This document shows, in pieces, positions 6,820 through 8,916 of a stretch of DNA of 8,916 nucleotides (positions within the stretch are counted from its first letter, which is position 1; each line of letters starts with the position of its first letter). The stretch is taken from positions 1 to 8,916 of the forward strand of contig JAHJNP010000400.1 in NCBI GenBank assembly GCA_018820745.1, read 5' to 3'. The notes beneath the pieces were generated by a model. The model was not told the origin of the DNA. It ran no database searches and was given only the letters and a program-made list of their open reading frames with translations. The DNA is from Gammaproteobacteria bacterium (GTDB lineage: Bacteria; Pseudomonadota; Gammaproteobacteria; Burkholderiales; Thiobacillaceae). A program made the translations under genes and the position numbers.

Positions 6820-6845
6820 GCTGGTCGGGAATACCTTCGCCCTAC
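6820..6845. repeat. Degenerate REP hairpin R8
   Basis: GTCGGGAA (6824-6831), loop TACC, then TTCGCC and CTAC (6842-6845). The right arm has lost two bases and the stem is imperfect. The loop TACC fits the plus orientation, where the head would be a decayed GCTG (6820-6823). The CTAC at the right would suggest the minus strand. It may be a fused remnant of two copies. It abuts R9 with 3 bases between. Confidence 0.6.
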
Positions 6846-6848
6846 CCC

Positions 6849-6872
6849 GTAGGTCGGGAATACTTTCCCGAC
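6849..6872 (+). repeat. REP hairpin R9 (GTAG on the plus strand)
   Basis: GTAG (6849-6852), stem GTCGGGAA (6853-6860), loop TACT, stem TTCCCGAC (6865-6872). It faces R10 tail-to-tail, 23 bases apart, nearly the same gap as R5 and R6. Confidence 0.87.
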
Positions 6873-6895
6873 ATCAGCACCCCGCGACCCTTGCT

Positions 6896-6975
6896 TCGGC
6901 AAGGTGTTCCCCGCAAGGGGGAGGCCGTGGTTGTAAAGCCGATGAATCGGCAACAACCACGCACTGCCGACCTAC
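6896..6975 (-). repeat. Expanded REP element R10, second copy of R2
   Basis: The reverse complement runs GTAG (6975-6972), GTCGGCA (6971-6965), a 58 base insert (6964-6907), then the loop and right arm. Its first 31 bases match R2 exactly, and identity over the whole is about 90% with small indels. The inner long hairpin is kept with a 2 base bulge and changed sequence. The small CCCC/GGGG hairpin (6909-6912 with 6917-6920) is kept with a different loop. It begins 32 bases past the dsbC stop codon. Confidence 0.85.
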
Positions 6976-7007
6976 GACGCTACGGCATGTTCCACCCGGT
7001 GGGCGGC

Positions 7008-7775
7008 CTACTGCCGCTTGCTGCTTGCGTTTTTGTCGGCTGGCGCAATCGGCTGGCTGGCTTCGGCGAGCCGGGCTTCGAGGGCGGCGGCGGGCAGCAT
7101 GCCGGGCACCATGCGGCCATCGGCGAAGACGAGTGCGGGGGTGCCGGTGATCCAGGTGCGGTCGGCGACGGCGCGGATGGCGTCCAGCGGCGGCGCGCAA
7201 TCCTTGTCGGCGCTGGCGGCGGGCTCTTCGCCGCGCAGCATGAGCGCCTGCCAGGCGGCGGCGCGGTCGGCGGCACACCAGACGAGGGCAGACTTGCGCT
7301 CGGCGTCGGGGTGCAGTTCGCGCAGCGGCAGCAGGAAGGTGTGGAGGGTGACGTTGTCGATCTGGGCGAGTTCTTTTTCGAGCTGGCGGCAATATGGGCA
7401 GTCGGGGTCGGAGAACACAGCGAGCCGGCGGCTGCCGTCGCCGCGCCGGGTGACGATGGCCTGGTCGAACGGCAGGACGGCGTAATCGACGCGGCGCAGT
7501 TCGCGGCTGCGGACTTCGGTGATATCTACGCGGGTTTTGAGGTCGATGGCCTTGCCGATGAAGGCGACGTTGGCCTCGGCGTCGGTGTAGAGGATGTTGA
7601 TGCCGTCGACGACGACTTCATACAGGCCGGCGCCGAAGGGCGCCTGGCGGATTTCACCGAGCTGCGCGCCGGGCATGCGCGCGGCGAGATTCTGGCGCAC
7701 GCTGTCGAAGCTTGCGGCGTGGGAACTACCGAGGCTGGACAGCACCAGCAGGGCAGCAAGAGAAGGCTTGATCAT
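7008..7775 (-). CDS. dsbC: DsbC-family periplasmic thiol:disulfide isomerase
   Basis: 255 residues. A signal peptide ends near SHA (residue 20). An N-terminal DsbC/G dimerisation region covers about 21-90: FDSVRQNLAARMPG, then YEVVVDGINILYTD. The C-terminal thioredoxin fold has active site DPDCPYCRQL (Cys126 and Cys129) and the cis-proline motif GTPALVF (Thr212-Pro213). Cys167 and Cys193 probably form the second, structural disulfide of DsbC proteins. The family reshuffles wrong disulfides in the periplasm and is kept reduced by DsbD. The E. coli enzyme has CGYC; CPYC here is a variant. Start ATG 7775 is preferred to ATG 7790 because GAGGA (7784-7788) precedes it by 8 bases. It follows the pseudopilin gene by 113 bases. 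A likely client is the six-cysteine PstS-like protein downstream. Confidence 0.92.
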   Translation of the reverse strand: MIKPSLAALLVLSSLGSSHAASFDSVRQNLAARMPGAQLGEIRQAPFGAGLYEVVVDGINILYTDAEANVAFIGKAIDLKTRVDITEVRSRELRRVDYAVLPFDQAIVTRRGDGSRRLAVFSDPDCPYCRQLEKELAQIDNVTLHTFLLPLRELHPDAERKSALVWCAADRAAAWQALMLRGEEPAASADKDCAPPLDAIRAVADRTWITGTPALVFADGRMVPGMLPAAALEARLAEASQPIAPADKNASSKRQ

Positions 7776-7783
7776 GTTCGGTT

Positions 7784-7788
7784 TCCTC
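7784..7788 (-). promoter_or_regulatory. Ribosome binding site deciding the dsbC start
   Basis: GAGGA on the minus strand, 8 bases before ATG 7775. The alternative ATG at 7790 overlaps this site and has none of its own. Confidence 0.7.
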
Positions 7789-7853
7789 ATCGGTACATAG
7801 TTGAAAATGGTTTTCAGGTTTAAAGCTGGTGCGCCGGCAGCGCGGCACGGATC

Positions 7854-7871
7854 GCGGGAATGCTTTCCCGC
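7854..7871. repeat. Degenerate REP-like hairpin R11
   Basis: GCGGGAA (7854-7860), loop TGCT, TTCCCGC (7865-7871): a perfect 7 bp stem with the REP core but no GTAG on either side (GGAC follows where CTAC would be). It lies 17 bases past the pseudopilin stop codon, between it and dsbC. It could stabilise or attenuate the transcript; there is no T-tract. Confidence 0.55.
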
Positions 7872-7888
7872 CGGACGCATGCGGCGGA

Positions 7889-8656
7889 TCAAAGCTCGGA
7901 CAGGCATTTGCTGAACTGTGCCGAGACCGGATTGGCGCATGCGCTCGAGGCGGCCTGTCCGCTTTTCTTAAGAACGGCCTGGCAAGCCAGATTGCCCTGT
8001 GTCCGGGCCGCATAGCAGGCGTTCACTTTTTTCAGCCTCTCCGTATCTGCGGGGGCTTCATTTCCCGCAGCCGGGCTGTTCAGGCTCGCGGCCCCATCAG
8101 ATGCGGCGGCATCAGGTGCGGCGGCGGGCGGCGCCGCATCGTCCACGGAAACCGCCGCGTCCGGATAGCCGGCTGCAAAAACGAATTTCCAGCCGCTGTA
8201 AGCCGGCTGGCCGTCGAATGCCTGGTAAGCAGACGGGAAATTCGCCTTCCTGAACGGTTCGCCTTCGGACAGGCTGTACACCCCGGCAATGCCGCCGTCC
8301 TGGGCTTTCACCATCCCCCATTCCGCCGATCGCGTCATGGGATCCGGGTAGATGCGGCGCAGATGGCGCACGGTTTGGGGAAAGCGCGGATCCTCGATCA
8401 GTTCGTCGAAATTTTGCGGCAGCCGTCTGGGCGTTCCGGCCGGCAGGGGCATGTTCCAGAAACTTTCGATCGCCCGCCGGTACTGGTCGCCGGCGAACAG
8501 CAGTTCCCGTTCCTTCTGGCGCTGGCTGGCGGTATGCCACAGGGTGCCAGCAGCAAGCATGGACATCCCCAAGATGGCGATCATGAACAGCAGCCCCATC
8601 AGGGTGAATCCGCTCTGGCAGTGTGCAGCCGGCAATGGACGGTTGGCGATAGGCAT
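7889..8656 (-). CDS. Atypical type II secretion/type IV pilus pseudopilin with cysteine-rich tail
   Basis: 255 residues. A 16-residue leader ends in Gly16, the prepilin peptidase site, followed by FTLMGLLFMIAILG (17-30), the class III pilin helix. The usual Glu at mature position 5 is Gly21, as in minor pseudopilins of the GspK type that lack it. After the helix come KERELLFAGDQYRRAI (48-63), RFPQTVRHLRRIYPDP (91-106) and EWGMV (112-116), resembling PulG/GspG-like proteins of betaproteobacteria, recalled from memory. An Ala/Pro-rich linker (about 166-204) precedes a helical tail with Cys214-x10-Cys225 and Cys240-x10-Cys251. ATG 8656 gives a sensible leader but has no clear ribosome site. The in-frame TTG at 8746 would make an unusually long leader. 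No other secretion gene is adjacent in the window. Confidence 0.8.
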   Translation of the reverse strand: MPIANRPLPAAHCQSGFTLMGLLFMIAILGMSMLAAGTLWHTASQRQKERELLFAGDQYRRAIESFWNMPLPAGTPRRLPQNFDELIEDPRFPQTVRHLRRIYPDPMTRSAEWGMVKAQDGGIAGVYSLSEGEPFRKANFPSAYQAFDGQPAYSGWKFVFAAGYPDAAVSVDDAAPPAAAPDAAASDGAASLNSPAAGNEAPADTERLKKVNACYAARTQGNLACQAVLKKSGQAASSACANPVSAQFSKCLSEL

Positions 8657-8766
8657 CGGGCTGTCAGCGGTGTGCGATGGTGAATTGAATCTGAAGCAAG
8701 CCTCCGCGCCCGAGCGGCAGTCCGGTGGCAGGCTCGAATCCGGCAACCCTAGCTGCCTGTCTCGAT

Positions 8767-8916
8767 CTATTGCGCATCCCCGCGCACCCCCTGCGCGCGC
8801 AGAAATCCCAGCGCGATGGACTTGGCGACGGCCTGGCCGCGGGTGCGGACGACGAGTTTTTTCATGGCGTGGCGCAGGTGGTTTTTGACGGTGAGCATCG
8901 ACAGGCCGAGGATGGC
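8767..8916 (-). CDS. LuxR/NarL-type helix-turn-helix regulator, C-terminal 49 residues (runs off the right edge)
   Basis: On the minus strand from the right edge the frame reads AILGLSMLTVKNHLRHAMKK and then LVVRTRGQAVAKSIALGFL, ending at TAG (8769-8767). This is the second half of a GerE/LuxR DNA-binding domain: the turn LGLS, recognition helix TVKNHL, then the K-L-V-R-R-Q-A-A closing helix. The form resembles the EpsA regulators linked to PEP-CTERM/exosortase loci in betaproteobacteria, which fits the PEP-CTERM gene nearby, but the input domain is outside the window. The stop lies 110 bases before the pseudopilin ATG; that gap shows no terminator. Confidence 0.8.
   Translation of the reverse strand, partial: AILGLSMLTVKNHLRHAMKKLVVRTRGQAVAKSIALGFLRAQGVRGDAQ

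Larger units (their letters stand above)
6548..7007. other. Long intergenic region between dsbC and the PEP-CTERM gene, with REP cluster
   Basis: 460 bases without a credible gene. 6774-6975 is a cluster of four REP-type elements. Around it, a 35 base flank is duplicated: 6786-6820 resembles 6965-6999 (shared CTACGGCAT and CCACCCGG segments). The remaining 6548-6773 is the likely promoter and leader region of the PEP-CTERM gene. It has a direct repeat GGCAGGCC at 6613-6620 and 6633-6640, and an AT-rich stretch just before the ribosome site. I could not assign promoter boxes. Confidence 0.6.

Noticed and set aside
1987..6975. CRISPR array
   Set aside because: The repeats are palindromic, in both orientations, scattered between genes, and without regular spacers.
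1886..7007. RAYT transposase or other transposase gene
   Set aside because: REP copies suggest one in the genome, but no frame in the window shows a Y1 transposase HUH motif or an insertion-sequence structure.
8657..8746. TTG start at 8746 for the pseudopilin
   Set aside because: It would give a prepilin leader of 46 residues. ATG 8656 gives the usual short leader, though neither start has a clear ribosome site.

Overview
High-GC window (roughly two thirds G+C by eye) that reads like a betaproteobacterium, probably of the Rhodocyclales/Nitrosomonadales kind. The indicators are a PEP-CTERM protein, an EpsA-like LuxR-type regulator, a two-partner secretion (TPS) exoprotein with an extended ESPR signal peptide, and dispersed GTAG-type REP hairpins. 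No species can be named from the sequence. All seven supported genes lie on the minus strand, so transcription runs from high to low coordinates. Two of them are cut by the window edges.

In transcription order: (1) 8767-8916, the C-terminal end of a LuxR/NarL-type helix-turn-helix regulator, possibly EpsA-like. (2) 7889-8656, an atypical type II secretion/type IV pilus pseudopilin that lacks Glu5 and carries a cysteine-paired tail. (3) 7008-7775, a periplasmic DsbC-type disulfide isomerase with a CPYC active site. (4) 6548-7007, a long intergenic region with a dense REP cluster. (5) 5768-6547, a PEP-CTERM (exosortase substrate) protein. (6) 4055-5614, a large PstS-like periplasmic binding-fold protein with six mature cysteines, followed by a strong intrinsic terminator. 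(7) 2117-3721, a TpsB outer-membrane transporter. (8) 1-1885, the N-terminal 628 codons of its TpsA exoprotein, running off the left edge.

Every complete gene codes for an exported, envelope or secretion-linked protein. TpsB exports TpsA. DsbC is a plausible folding helper for the six-cysteine PstS-like protein and the four-cysteine pseudopilin tail. The PEP-CTERM protein needs an exosortase encoded elsewhere. A PstS-like protein beside a TPS pair and a type II-type pseudopilin recalls the hxc-lapA-pdtA/pdtB locus of Pseudomonas aeruginosa. That comparison is made from memory and is an inference.

The most striking non-coding signal is a family of about eleven short hairpins in the gaps between genes. 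The consensus is GTAG, then stem GKCGGSAA, loop YACY, then TTSCCGMC. Stem changes are compensated on the other arm. Two copies carry a 56-58 base insert that folds into two further hairpins, and these two are about 90% identical although in opposite orientations. This fits REP elements mobilised by a RAYT-type transposase, but no transposase gene is in the window.
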